A stretch of 64,000 bases of DNA from contig CAWAMV010000004.1 of assembly GCA_963783195.1 (NCBI GenBank), positions 1,798,001-1,862,000 of the forward strand, written 5' to 3'. The notes under the pieces are model-generated. The model had not been told where the DNA came from. It saw only the letters and a list, made by a program, of their open reading frames with translations, and made no database searches. Position numbers and translations under genes: made by a program. Positions 1-8,354 of this stretch are shown here, one piece after another. Origin of the DNA: Croceibacterium_B sp963783195 (GTDB lineage Bacteria; Pseudomonadota; Alphaproteobacteria; Sphingomonadales; Sphingomonadaceae). How positions within the stretch are numbered: the first letter of the stretch is position 1; every line of letters starts with the position of its first letter.

Positions 1-1
1 C

Positions 2-1219
2 GACGCTGTTCGCCGGGTCAAGCGGTTCGAAAGCGGCATGGTCGTCAACCCGATCACCATCACGCCGGACGCCACCTTGGGCGAGGCACAGGCGATGATG
101 ACCCATCATTCGATCAGCGGCATTCCCGTGGTCGATGGCGGCGGCAAGCTGTGCGGTATTCTAACCAACCGCGACGTGCGTTTCGCCGCAAACCCCAATC
201 AGCCGGTCAAGGAGCTGATGACCCACGAGAACCTCGCCACGGTGAGCGAGGGCGTCAGCCAGGAGGAAGCGCGCCGCATCCTGCATCAGCGGCGGATCGA
301 GAAGCTGCTGGTGGTGGACGCCGCCTTCAAGTGCGTCGGCCTGATAACCGTCAAGGACATCGAGAAGGCAGTTCTCAACCCTGACGCGACCAAGGACGCG
401 GGCGGCCGCCTGCGCGTCGCGGCGGCGACCACGGTGGGGGACAAGGGCTTTGCGCGGACGGAGGCGCTGGTCGACGCCGGGTGCGACGTCGTGATCATCG
501 ACACCGCGCATGGCCACAACAAGGAAGTTTCCCGGGCGGTGGAGCGGGCCAAGCTGCTGTCGAACTCGGTCCAGATCGTCGCCGGCAACGTCGCCACGGC
601 GGAAGCGACCCGGGCGCTGGTCGATGCCGGCGCGGACGCGATCAAGGTCGGCATCGGCCCGGGATCGATCTGCACCACCCGCATAGTCGCGGGCGTGGGG
701 GTGCCGCAGCTGACCGCTATCATGGAGAGTGCGGGTGCGGCCGGCGGCGTGCCGATCATCGCCGACGGTGGCCTGCGCACCAGCGGCGACGCGGCCAAGG
801 CACTCGCTGCGGGAGCTTCGACCGTGATGGTCGGCTCGCTCCTCGCCGGGACCGAGGAAGCGCCGGGCGAGACGTTCCTCTACCAGGGCCGGGCCTACAA
901 GTCCTATCGCGGCATGGGCAGCGTCGGCGCCATGGCGCGCGGCAGCGCCGACCGCTATTTCCAGCAGGACATCAAGGACCAGATGAAGTTGGTGCCCGAA
1001 GGCATCGAGGGGCAGGTCCCCTACAAGGGCACCGCGCGCGACGTGGTCCACCAGCTGGTCGGCGGCGTGAAGGCGGCGATGGGCTATACCGGCAGCGCCA
1101 CGATCGAGGAGCTGCAGAAGCGTGGGAGGTTCATTCGCATCACCAACGCGGGCCTTTCGGAGAGCCACGTCCACGATGTCAGCATCACGCGCGAAGCGCC
1201 GAACTACCCGACGCGGTAG
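2..1219 (+). CDS. guaB: IMP dehydrogenase, C-terminal ~405 residues (5' end outside window)
   Basis: Oxidises IMP to XMP with NAD, the committed step of GMP synthesis, in the cytoplasm. The frame is already open at base 2, so the N-terminal part lies upstream; the ATG at 38 is internal. Visible in order are two CBS modules (repeated VVD...GxxTxxD units such as LCGILTNRDV and CVGLITVKDI), then the TIM barrel with the loop GPGSICTTR, whose Cys forms the covalent IMP adduct, the phosphate-binding IADGGLRTSGD segment, the YRGMGSVGAM segment and a normal C-terminus. CBS modules in this family bind adenine nucleotides and tune activity. No frameshift is seen. The next gene on this strand is 1.8 kb away, apart from a broken small gene. 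Confidence 0.97.
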   Translation, partial: DAVRRVKRFESGMVVNPITITPDATLGEAQAMMTHHSISGIPVVDGGGKLCGILTNRDVRFAANPNQPVKELMTHENLATVSEGVSQEEARRILHQRRIEKLLVVDAAFKCVGLITVKDIEKAVLNPDATKDAGGRLRVAAATTVGDKGFARTEALVDAGCDVVIIDTAHGHNKEVSRAVERAKLLSNSVQIVAGNVATAEATRALVDAGADAIKVGIGPGSICTTRIVAGVGVPQLTAIMESAGAAGGVPIIADGGLRTSGDAAKALAAGASTVMVGSLLAGTEEAPGETFLYQGRAYKSYRGMGSVGAMARGSADRYFQQDIKDQMKLVPEGIEGQVPYKGTARDVVHQLVGGVKAAMGYTGSATIEELQKRGRFIRITNAGLSESHVHDVSITREAPNYPTR

Positions 1220-1239
1220 AAGTCGGGAGCGGACAGTCG

Positions 1240-1505
1240 GCTAACGACCCCATGGCGGACGCTTCCACTAACCAAAATTCTCACCCTGGACTTGTTTCAG
1301 GGTCGGCCATCTTTCGTTCCAGAACTTCGGTTTGTTGGGCGAAATGGATGCTGAAACAAGTTCGGCGTGACGGAACCGGTGGGGAGGCAGGATCCATCCC
1401 TTCTCGGACGTTCGCGCATGGCGCGGTGCTCGCCAGAAGCGGCTCGGCGGCTTTCACGCGGTCTGAACTGAAAGAGGCCATTCTGCTAACGAGCCCATAG
1501 CGGAC
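1240..1505. repeat. 21-bp direct repeat pair flanking a palindromic element
   Basis: A 21-base sequence at 1240-1260 recurs in the same orientation at 1485-1505 with two mismatches (C/G and G/A); both copies share the core GCTAACGA and the end GCGGAC. The pair brackets about 220 bases that contain the inverted repeat at 1281-1370. This looks like the outer boundary of a small decayed element, but no coding capacity or transposase is visible, so the class is unknown. Confidence 0.6.
1281..1370. repeat. REP-like inverted repeat pair
   Basis: The left arm at 1281-1304 and the right arm at 1347-1370 are inverted copies sharing 19 of 24 positions, with the common core ACTTGTTTCAG. Each arm resembles the hairpins at 2650-2670 and 2715-2735, so the gap between guaB and the rsmB-like gene holds two inverted pairs of one palindrome family. 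Such extragenic palindromes are common in sphingomonad genomes; function is unknown. Confidence 0.65.
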
Positions 1506-1541
1506 TTTCGGGCGCGGAATGTCGCGCATATAGAGGGTGAG

Positions 1542-1898
1542 ATGAAACAGCCAGACGGTCCGATCCCGCAACGGTTCGACATCGCCCGACGTTGGCAATG
1601 GGTGGCGGCATTCGCCTCTGCGTTGTTCGTTATCACCTGCTTTGTGGGCTTGCCATTGGGTTACTTGTGGCCGTTTGTGGTCGCTTTCGTCGGCTTCTTA
1701 CCCGCCGCGTTTCTCTTTGGCATTCGTTGCTATGCGTGCGGATGGCCAGCGTTTACTGAGACCCCGCCGCACAAATGCTGAGCGACGATCATCGATTCTG
1801 AGACCCTGTATATCGTGGGGAAAGATTATGGACCGGGATTCATCTCCGCTCAATTCCGTCGTTGCACGAAGTGCGGTAGCGCCTTTTGCATAGAGTAG
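1542..1898 (+). pseudogene. Small two-TM membrane protein with zinc-ribbon-like cysteines, split by in-frame TGA
   Basis: A GAGGGTGAG ribosome-binding stretch directly precedes the ATG at 1542. The first 79 codons encode a short polar N-terminus, two hydrophobic segments (about residues 18-40 and 42-62) and a CYACGW motif, ending HKC at a TGA (1779-1781). The same frame then continues open for 38 codons to a TAG at 1896-1898 and encodes a sensible tail with a second CxxC (RRCTKCGSAFCIE). The two CxxC motifs fall on either side of the stop, as expected for a single four-cysteine zinc ribbon. TGA is one change from TGG (Trp), so a nonsense mutation or base error is the simplest reading. I do not recognise the family. 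Base composition is less GC-rich than its neighbours. Confidence 0.5.
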
Positions 1899-2648
1899 GT
1901 GTCAGAGCGCTCGTCTGCTTCCCAACCACCAAGATCGGACGTCTCGCGCGTCCGGCTCAGGCGTTCGCCAGAAGCGGACAGGCAATTTTCGCTTGCCTCG
2001 ATCTCGATCCAAAGCGGACTTTCTGAAAACGGACCATTACGGACGAAGGCCGGCACCCTGCCTTTCCGCTGCGAGCAAGTAAGCCGGGCGGCGGATTGCG
2101 GCATGGCGCTTATAGCGGCATTGAGACATCCATGACGTTATGGCTTCGTTTTTCGTCCATATGTAGCGGCCTGCGAAGCGGCCTTGCGCCGTGTTCCTCT
2201 GAACATGGTGCGATAACTATCTATTTCGTTCGGAGGCCTTTGTGCAGATCCGTTTGCTGGTCCGATCAGAGGCGCTCCATGGTTGCGCTCTCTGGTCGTT
2301 TCCGTCGATGGTGGGCGTCCGATCAGGCGATACGCTAACAGGCGGTGCTTCCTGAGCGCGCGTGGCGACCGAAAGATCCGGCTGCGATAGCCAATAGCTC
2401 AAGGACGGTTCTTGCCATTTGGCTCTCCAGACGTACCGGATACGCTATCCCGACTGAAAACGAGGCGCGGCAACAGCGACTCGCGGCATAGGCGTCTCTC
2501 TGTGCCACAGCACCCCAACGATGTCTGCTTTCCACCCCAATATCGGACATTCGCGCTTTCTTCGGCGAAGCCCAAAAGCGGGCGATCAACTTGGCCGACG
2601 ACAATCTGGAATCCTGCGCCGCGGGACGATGGCTGCGTGGGCGAGATG

Positions 2649-2737
2649 GATCCTGAAACAAGTTCAGGATGACGGTGGGGGTGAACTACAGGGTTGGACG
2701 TCTCCAATCCCGTCACCCCGGGCTTGACCCGGGGTCC
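2649..2737. repeat. Second REP-like pair: two perfect hairpins in inverted orientation
   Basis: Hairpin 1 at 2650-2670 has 8-bp perfect arms (ATCCTGAA/TTCAGGAT) and a 5-base loop. Hairpin 2 at 2715-2735 has 8-bp perfect arms (ACCCCGGG/CCCGGGGT) and the loop CTTGA. Each is flanked by GATGACGG or its reverse (CCGTCACC-like), so the two units face each other. They belong to the same family as the pair at 1281-1370. Confidence 0.7.
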
Positions 2738-2962
2738 AGCTTTGCTCTTCCACGCACAAACTTGACGGAACTCCGCCTTGGTGGCCCGCTTGACGAAGTT
2801 GGACGGCGATCTCAACTCCTCGCGGCACTCAAGGGCGAAATGCTTTCCTACATGGCGCCAATCTGACAGGGCCGCACGCATGTCAGAGTTTACCGTCCAG
2901 CCGATTTCGCGCCTCCCGTCCCGAAGGCGCATCGCGACTTCGCTGCCGGCGTCGTTTCGGTG

Positions 2963-2968
2963 TATACT
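2963..2968 (+). promoter_or_regulatory. Possible -10 box upstream of the rsmB-like gene
   Basis: TATACT lies 33 bases before the ATG at 3002. No good -35 match is seen at the proper distance, so this is only a weak promoter suggestion. Confidence 0.25.
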
Positions 2969-3001
2969 TTGTGTCACCTTTCAGCGCCGGAGCGGTAGCC
3001 T

Positions 3002-4183
3002 ATGACCCCCTCCGCCCGCGTCCAGTCCGCCATCGAACTGCTCGACCAGGTGATCGAATCCGCGCGGCGCAAGGGCGCTCCGGCGGACCGGATCCTGGCC
3101 GAATGGTTTCGCGGCCACCGCTTCGCCGGATCGAAGGACCGGCGCGCGATCCGCGACATCGTCTATGCTGCCATCCGCGCCTGCGGCCCCGTGCCGGAAA
3201 GCGGGCGCGCCGCGATGCTGCGGCTTGCGGCGCATGACCCGGCCGTGGCGGCGCTGTTCGACGGGTCGGGCTATGGCCCGGCACCGGTCGGCGAGGGCGA
3301 GAAGCCGGCGGAAGGCGGAGTTGCACCGGCCTGGCTCATGGCGGCACTGGCGGTGTCCGACATCGCCGGGGAGGAAGCCACGGCCTTGCTCGATCGCGCG
3401 CCGCTCGACCTGCGCGTGAACACCCTGAAGGCTTCGCGCGAGACCTTGTCGCTGCCCGAACCCTCGCGGCGGATCGAGGCGGCCCACGGGCTGCGCCTCG
3501 CGCCCGGAACGCCGGTCGACCAATGGCCCGCCTATCGCGAAGGCCTCGTCGAGATACAGGACGGCGGCAGCCAGCTTGCCTGCGAAGCGGTCGGCGCGCG
3601 GGCCGGGGAGACGGTCATTGACCTGTGCGCAGGGGGCGGGGGCAAGACGCTCGCCCTGGCCGCATCGATGGACAACGAAGGTACTCTGATCGCCGCCGAC
3701 ACCGACCGAAAGCGGCTTTCGCAACTGGCGCCGCGCGCAGCGCGAGCCGGCGCGGCGATCGACGAGACGGTGCTGCTCGATCCGGGCCGCGAGCTGGAAG
3801 CGCTCGCGCCCTGGCGGGGCAAGGCCGACGCGGTGCTGGTCGACGCTCCGTGTTCGGGCACGGGAACATGGCGCCGTAATCCCGAGGCGCGCTGGCGGCT
3901 GACCCCGGAGGATGTCGAGCGCTATGCCGCGACCCAGGCGCACCTGCTCGCCATCGCAGCCGAGCTCGTTCGGCCGGGCGGGCGGCTGGTCTACGTCACC
4001 TGTTCGCTGCTGGATGCCGAGGGGGCAGACGGGGTTGGCGCCTTCCTTGAAAGCAATCCCGGCTGGCGTGCCGTTCCGCCGGTTCTACCGCTCGGGCGTC
4101 CACGCGGCTCCGGCGTTCGGCTGACACCGCTTCACGACGGGACGGACGGATTTTTCATCGCACGTCTAGAAAAGCCATGTTAG
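3002..4183 (+). CDS. RsmB/NOP2-family RNA (cytosine-5) methyltransferase
   Basis: Predicted to transfer a methyl group from SAM to C5 of a cytosine, probably in 16S rRNA. The C-terminal half holds the Rossmann methyltransferase: SAM-binding DLCAGGGGKT, an acidic motif around AADTDR, DAPCSGTGTWRRNP and VTCSLL, giving the two family cysteines (PCS and TCS). The N-terminal ~150 residues take the place of the NusB-like RNA-binding region of RsmB but are only partly similar by eye. GGAG nine bases ahead of the ATG supports this start. At 393 residues it is slightly short for RsmB. An rsmB-like gene close to guaB is familiar in sphingomonads. The exact target base is inferred, not shown. Confidence 0.85.
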   Translation: MTPSARVQSAIELLDQVIESARRKGAPADRILAEWFRGHRFAGSKDRRAIRDIVYAAIRACGPVPESGRAAMLRLAAHDPAVAALFDGSGYGPAPVGEGEKPAEGGVAPAWLMAALAVSDIAGEEATALLDRAPLDLRVNTLKASRETLSLPEPSRRIEAAHGLRLAPGTPVDQWPAYREGLVEIQDGGSQLACEAVGARAGETVIDLCAGGGGKTLALAASMDNEGTLIAADTDRKRLSQLAPRAARAGAAIDETVLLDPGRELEALAPWRGKADAVLVDAPCSGTGTWRRNPEARWRLTPEDVERYAATQAHLLAIAAELVRPGGRLVYVTCSLLDAEGADGVGAFLESNPGWRAVPPVLPLGRPRGSGVRLTPLHDGTDGFFIARLEKPC

Positions 4184-4242
4184 CTTGCACTCCGATGCCC
4201 GGCACAAGAGATCTCTCGATGCCTGCAATCAAGGAGTTCGCG

Positions 4243-4746
4243 ATGCGTTATGCCCCCGCCGCCCTCGCCCTGTCACTGCTGGTTGCAGTCTCGGCCAGTG
4301 TCGGAAGCGCGGAACAGCATAGCGTCGATCCGCGCTCGGCCGCGCTCGTCGCGCAGGGCAAGGGCCAACTCGCGGGCGGCCAGGTGCAGGACGCGATCGA
4401 CACCTTCGAAGCCGCGCTGGCGGTCGATCCGGGCAACACCACCGTCTACCTCGAGCTGGCCGAAGCGGCGCGGGCGCAGGACCTGCAGGGCAAGGCGATC
4501 CACTACTACCGCGAGGCCCTGGAGCGCGAGCCGAACAATTTCGCCGCCATCTCGGGCGAGGGCGAGGCTCTGTTCGAGAAGGGCGCAGTGGAAAAGGCGC
4601 GGCGCAAACTTGCCCAGCTCGAATCGCTCTGCGGCGATCAGTGCTCGGAAAGCAGGCAGCTCGCCGCCGCAATCGCGGCCGGGCCGCAGAGCGCGACACT
4701 GACCGCCGAGGCGGTCATGCCCGAACCGGTGGTGACGCAGAACTGA
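4243..4746 (+). CDS. Exported TPR-repeat protein
   Basis: A 167-residue protein with a cleavable-looking signal peptide (MRYAPAALALSLLVAVSASVGSA) followed by two or three tetratricopeptide units (about residues 35-110; AIDTFEAALAVDPGN, AIHYYREALEREPNN). The ATG at 4243 is chosen because AAGGAG sits six bases upstream at 4231-4236 and the signal peptide starts there; earlier in-frame ATGs would overlap the methyltransferase gene. TPRs mediate protein contacts, so this is probably a periplasmic adaptor. Two cysteines near residues 130-135 (CGDQC) could form a disulfide. Function is otherwise unknown. It converges on rppH with only four bases between stops. Confidence 0.8.
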   Translation: MRYAPAALALSLLVAVSASVGSAEQHSVDPRSAALVAQGKGQLAGGQVQDAIDTFEAALAVDPGNTTVYLELAEAARAQDLQGKAIHYYREALEREPNNFAAISGEGEALFEKGAVEKARRKLAQLESLCGDQCSESRQLAAAIAAGPQSATLTAEAVMPEPVVTQN

Positions 4747-4750
4747 CCCG

Positions 4751-5233
4751 TCAGGTCAGCGCGCGGAAGCCCTCGACCACCGTGCGGTAGACCTCGCGCT
4801 TGAAGGGTACGATCAGTTCCGGCAGCAGGTCGGGCAGGACCCATTTCCATTCGCAAAACTCGGGCGGGTCGTGCGCCTCCAGGTCGATGTCGGAGTCGCT
4901 GGCGGTGAAGCGGCAGCAGAACCACGCCTGGCGCTGGCCGACGTACCGGCCGCCCCACAGCTTGCCCTTGAGATCGTCCGGCAGGTCGTAGAACAGATCG
5001 TCGGGCAGCTTGCCCAGCACCTCGACATGCTCCGGCCTGGCCCCGGTTTCCTCACGCAGTTCGCGCAGCAAGGCAGTTTCGAGGTCCTCTCCCTCGTCGA
5101 CCCCGCCCTGCGGCATCTGCCACCAGTCGCCTTCCTTGTTGTCGATCCGCTTGCCGACGAAGGCATGGCCCTCGGCATTGAGAAGCATCACGCCCACGCA
5201 GGGGCGGTAGAGTTTCGGGTCGGGACTGCTCAC
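4751..5233 (-). CDS. rppH: RNA pyrophosphohydrolase (Nudix)
   Basis: Removes pyrophosphate from the 5' triphosphate end of RNAs, which opens them to RNase E-dependent decay; cytoplasmic. The 160-residue protein contains a full Nudix box, GGVDEGEDLETALLRELREE followed by TG, starting near residue 43, and the family start YRPCVGVMLLN...VGKR. C-terminal KWVLPDLLPELIVPFKREVY is also typical of RppH. The start is GTG at 5233-5231 and overlaps the TGA of the upstream esterase by four bases (GTGA), so the two are translationally coupled. Confidence 0.95.
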   Translation of the reverse strand: MSSPDPKLYRPCVGVMLLNAEGHAFVGKRIDNKEGDWWQMPQGGVDEGEDLETALLRELREETGARPEHVEVLGKLPDDLFYDLPDDLKGKLWGGRYVGQRQAWFCCRFTASDSDIDLEAHDPPEFCEWKWVLPDLLPELIVPFKREVYRTVVEGFRALT

Positions 5234-6168
5234 GCCATCATCGCCGCCAGGGCACGGTAGACGCGCTTGAGGTCGTGCTGTCCGCTGGGGATCGCCCTGC
5301 GCATGGTGATGAAGCCGTGGTTGATCCCGCGCGCCTCGATGCAGGTCACGTCGACGCCCTGGCCGATCAGGTGCTGTGCGTATTCACGGCCGGAATCGCG
5401 CAGCGGGTCGAGTCCCGCCGTCAGGACGACGGTGGGCGGGGTGCGCGAGTGGTCTGCTTCGACCAGCGGGTAGGCACGCGGGCTCGTGTCGTCGCTGGCA
5501 TAGGCATCAGTGAACCACTTCATCAGTTCGCCGGTCAGGAAAAACCCTTCCGCGAAAGTCTTGAAGCTCTCGTGATGCGCGATTGGTCCGGCGATCGGAT
5601 AGATCGGAACCTGGGCCACGACGGGGACCGCGGCCGGCTCGGCAATCAGGGCGGCGGTAGTGACGATCGTCAGGTTGCCGCCCGCGCTGTCGCCCATCGG
5701 CACCAGGCCGGTCACGGCGAAGCCCAACTGGTCGGGACTGCCGGCAACCCACCGCGTCGCCGCCTCGCAGTCGTCGGGCGCCGCGGGGAAGGGGTGTTCC
5801 GGGGCGAGGCGGTAGTCGACCGATATCACCGGCAGGCCCGTCTCGGCGGCAATTTCAGTGCACAGCGAATGGTAGACCTCGATATCGCCGACCACGAAGC
5901 CTCCGCCGTGGTAGAACACGATGACCGGTCCCGGCCCACGTTCGCTGCGCGGATCGTAGAGCCGCAGCGGGATGTCGCCGGCCGGACCGGGGCAGGCGAG
6001 GTCCTCGATCACCGGCAGCTCGCGCGGATCGGCGTCGATCAGCGGCCCCATCGCCCGTGCGCCCTCGCGCGCCTGGGCGAGCGGAACTTCGTACAGGGCG
6101 GGTTGGTTGAGCGAAGCAAGGTAATCGAGAAAGGCGCGCACGTCGTCGCGCACGTAGTGGTCGGCCAT
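5230..6168 (-). CDS. Alpha/beta hydrolase of the hormone-sensitive-lipase family (esterase)
   Basis: A 312-residue carboxylesterase-type hydrolase, probably cytoplasmic. It shows the HGGG oxyanion motif (FYHGGGFVVGD), the nucleophile elbow GDSAGG, the Asp in AGLDPLRD and the His in INHGF, giving a complete Ser-Asp-His triad. The ATG at 6168-6166 is chosen because AAGGAGAGACC lies just upstream (complement of 6170-6180); a longer upstream frame adds unrelated residues and would invade the divergent promoter region. The substrate cannot be deduced; HSL-family members usually cleave short acyl esters. It overlaps rppH by four bases. korA lies divergently 161 bases away. Confidence 0.88.
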   Translation of the reverse strand: MADHYVRDDVRAFLDYLASLNQPALYEVPLAQAREGARAMGPLIDADPRELPVIEDLACPGPAGDIPLRLYDPRSERGPGPVIVFYHGGGFVVGDIEVYHSLCTEIAAETGLPVISVDYRLAPEHPFPAAPDDCEAATRWVAGSPDQLGFAVTGLVPMGDSAGGNLTIVTTAALIAEPAAVPVVAQVPIYPIAGPIAHHESFKTFAEGFFLTGELMKWFTDAYASDDTSPRAYPLVEADHSRTPPTVVLTAGLDPLRDSGREYAQHLIGQGVDVTCIEARGINHGFITMRRAIPSGQHDLKRVYRALAAMMA

Positions 6169-6329
6169 TGGTCTCTCCTTCGTGCGCCAGACTAGCGCCG
6201 CCGGGGAGCATTTCACTCGGCAATTTCCATATTGGACAGAAAAACTTGATTGCGACCGCCGACAGTGGGACCTACGTGCCCGCCACAATGACTAGACGAC
6301 GCCTGGGAAGGCGCGAGCAGGACAGAACG

Positions 6330-8354
6330 ATGGCAACCCAGACGGCCGCTCGCCCGGCCGATATCGCCGCTCCCGAAGCGGTCGTGGTCCGCTTCGCGGG
6401 CAACTCCGGCGACGGCATGCAGCTTACGGGCGGGCAGTTCACGCTCTCGACCGCGCTGGCCGGCAACGACCTCGCCACTTTCCCCGATTTTCCCGCCGAG
6501 ATCCGCGCGCCGCAGGGCACGCTGTTCGGCGTCAGCGCCTTCCAGATCAACTTCGGCAGCCGCGAGATCAACACCGCGGGCGACGCGCCCGACGTGCTGG
6601 TTGCGATGAACCCGGCGGCGCTGAAGGTGAATCTCGCCGCGCTCAAGCCGGGCGGCCTGATCATCGCCGACACCGGCGAATTCTCGAAGCGGAACCTCGA
6701 CAAGGCGAAGTACGACGCCAATCCGCTCGAGGACGGCAGCCTCGCCAAGTGGCAGGTGCTCGCCTTCGACATCAGCGCCCTGACGATCGAGGCGGTCAAG
6801 GAGTTCGGCCTCGGCAACAAGGATGCGCTGCGCTGCAAGAACATGTGGACGCTCGGCCTCGCGCTGTGGATGTTCGACCGCGACCGGCAGCCGCTGATCG
6901 ACTGGCTGAGTGCCAAGTTTCGCACCAAGCCCGACATCGCGGCGGCCAACATCGCCGCGCTCAACGCCGGCCACGCCTATGGCGAGACGGCCGAACTGTC
7001 GGGCCCACTCAAGCAGACGCACATCCCACCGGTGCCGAGCGCGCCCGGTCTGTACCGCACGATCACCGGGGCAGAGGCCGTTTCGCTCGGCCTTGTCGCC
7101 GGGGCGCAGCTGGCCGAACTTCCGATGTTTTTCGGCGGCTATCCGATCACGCCGGCCAGCGCGATCCTGCATCACCTGGCCCGGATGAAGGAATTCGGCG
7201 TCACGACCTTCCAGGCGGAAGACGAAATCGCCGCGATCTGCGCCGCCATCGGGGCCAGCTATGCCGGGCAGCTTGGCGTCACCAGCTCGTCGGGCCCGGG
7301 CATCGCGCTGAAGGGCGAGGCCATGGGCCTTGCCATCATGACCGAGCTGCCGCTGGTCATCGTCAACAGCCAGCGCGGCGGACCGTCCACCGGCCTGCCG
7401 ACCAAGACCGAGCAGAGCGACCTTTACCAGGCGGTCTACGGCCGCAACGGTGATGCGCCGATGCCGGTAATCGCCGCTCGCAGCCCGGCCGATGCCTTCG
7501 AGGTCGCGATCGAGGCCTGCCGCATCGCGATCCAGTACATGACCCCGGTCATGCTGCTGACCGACGGCTATATCGCCAACGCGGCCGAGCCGTGGAAGAT
7601 ACCCGATTCCAGTAGTTTCGAGCCGTTTCCTGCCAAGTTCCTCGAGGAAAAGAACGCGAAGAACGAAGATGGGGAAGATGAACTCCTCCCCTACAAGCGC
7701 GATGCCAGGGGCGCGCGGCCGTGGATCAAGCCCGGCACGCCCGGCCTGATGCACCGCATCGGCGGCATCGAGAAGCACGAGCTGACCGGCAACATCGATT
7801 ATTCGCCCGCCAATCACCAGGCGATGACTGACGCCCGCAAGGGCAAGGTCGACAGCATCGCAGTGCCCGATCAAGACGTTGCCTTGGGCGAGACGAGCGG
7901 CGAGCTCGCGGTCGTTGGGTGGGGCAGTACCTTCGGCCCGATTCACCAGGCCGTGCGGCGCTGGCAGGGCAAAGGCCGCAAGGTCAGCCACGTCCACGTG
8001 CGCCACATCTGGCCGCTGCCGAAGAACCTTGGCGAGTTGCTCGCCGGGTTCGACAAGGTCCTCGTGCCGGAAATGAACACCGGCCAGTTCAAGACGGTGC
8101 TGCGCGACCAGTTGCTGATCGACGCCGAGAGCCTGACGAAGACCAGCGGCCAGCCGTTCCAGATCGCCGAGCTAGAGGAGGCGATCGGCCGGTTCCTCGC
8201 CACCGACCAGGGCGGTGAGGTCGATGCAAATGCCCAGCAATTGCCCGAACCGGAATCCGGCCATGACGACGGGAGTTATCCCGACGCGCCCTTCCACGGA
8301 GACGGCGCGGCCCTTCCGGGCGACGGTTCGGACAGCAAGGCGGTGAACCAATGA
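6330..8354 (+). CDS. korA: 2-oxoacid:ferredoxin oxidoreductase, fused gamma-alpha subunit
   Basis: With KorB it oxidatively decarboxylates a 2-oxoacid, most likely 2-oxoglutarate, to the acyl-CoA with reduction of ferredoxin. Residues 13-200 are the gamma domain (VVRFAGNSGDGMQLTGGQF), and the rest is the alpha domain, with the GYPITPAS motif, the conserved QAEDEIAA acid and SSGPGIALKGEA. Starts before 6330 exist, but MATQTAARPADI is the best fit to the family. An insert rich in acidic and lysine residues near 7640-7690 (EEKNAKNEDGEDELL) is normal for this two-subunit type. Overlaps korB by four bases (ATGA), so the subunits are co-translated. Confidence 0.92.
   Translation: MATQTAARPADIAAPEAVVVRFAGNSGDGMQLTGGQFTLSTALAGNDLATFPDFPAEIRAPQGTLFGVSAFQINFGSREINTAGDAPDVLVAMNPAALKVNLAALKPGGLIIADTGEFSKRNLDKAKYDANPLEDGSLAKWQVLAFDISALTIEAVKEFGLGNKDALRCKNMWTLGLALWMFDRDRQPLIDWLSAKFRTKPDIAAANIAALNAGHAYGETAELSGPLKQTHIPPVPSAPGLYRTITGAEAVSLGLVAGAQLAELPMFFGGYPITPASAILHHLARMKEFGVTTFQAEDEIAAICAAIGASYAGQLGVTSSSGPGIALKGEAMGLAIMTELPLVIVNSQRGGPSTGLPTKTEQSDLYQAVYGRNGDAPMPVIAARSPADAFEVAIEACRIAIQYMTPVMLLTDGYIANAAEPWKIPDSSSFEPFPAKFLEEKNAKNEDGEDELLPYKRDARGARPWIKPGTPGLMHRIGGIEKHELTGNIDYSPANHQAMTDARKGKVDSIAVPDQDVALGETSGELAVVGWGSTFGPIHQAVRRWQGKGRKVSHVHVRHIWPLPKNLGELLAGFDKVLVPEMNTGQFKTVLRDQLLIDAESLTKTSGQPFQIAELEEAIGRFLATDQGGEVDANAQQLPEPESGHDDGSYPDAPFHGDGAALPGDGSDSKAVNQ

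Larger units (their letters stand above)
1899..3001. other. Long intergenic gap without convincing genes
   Basis: About 1.1 kb between the broken membrane protein gene and the methyltransferase. Several frames stay open for 60-190 codons on both strands, but none has a convincing ribosome-binding site, recognisable domain or credible composition, and the longest (minus strand, 2399-2977) runs through the palindromic repeats. Apart from those repeats I see only short degenerate phrases (for example AGCGGACTTTC, also found at 1499-1509), typical of decayed sequence. Confidence 0.6.

Noticed and set aside
1779..1781. Selenocysteine at the TGA of the small membrane protein
   Set aside because: No stable stem-loop directly after the TGA was evident and no sel genes are in the window. 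A changed Trp codon explains it more simply.
2399..2977. 192-codon minus-strand frame in the gap after guaB
   Set aside because: It passes through palindromic repeats, has no ribosome-binding site or recognised domain and resembles repeat-derived noise.
6213..8006. 597-codon open frame on the minus strand across korA
   Set aside because: It runs opposite a strongly conserved gene and has no recognisable domain or start signal. High GC third positions keep the antisense frame free of stops.
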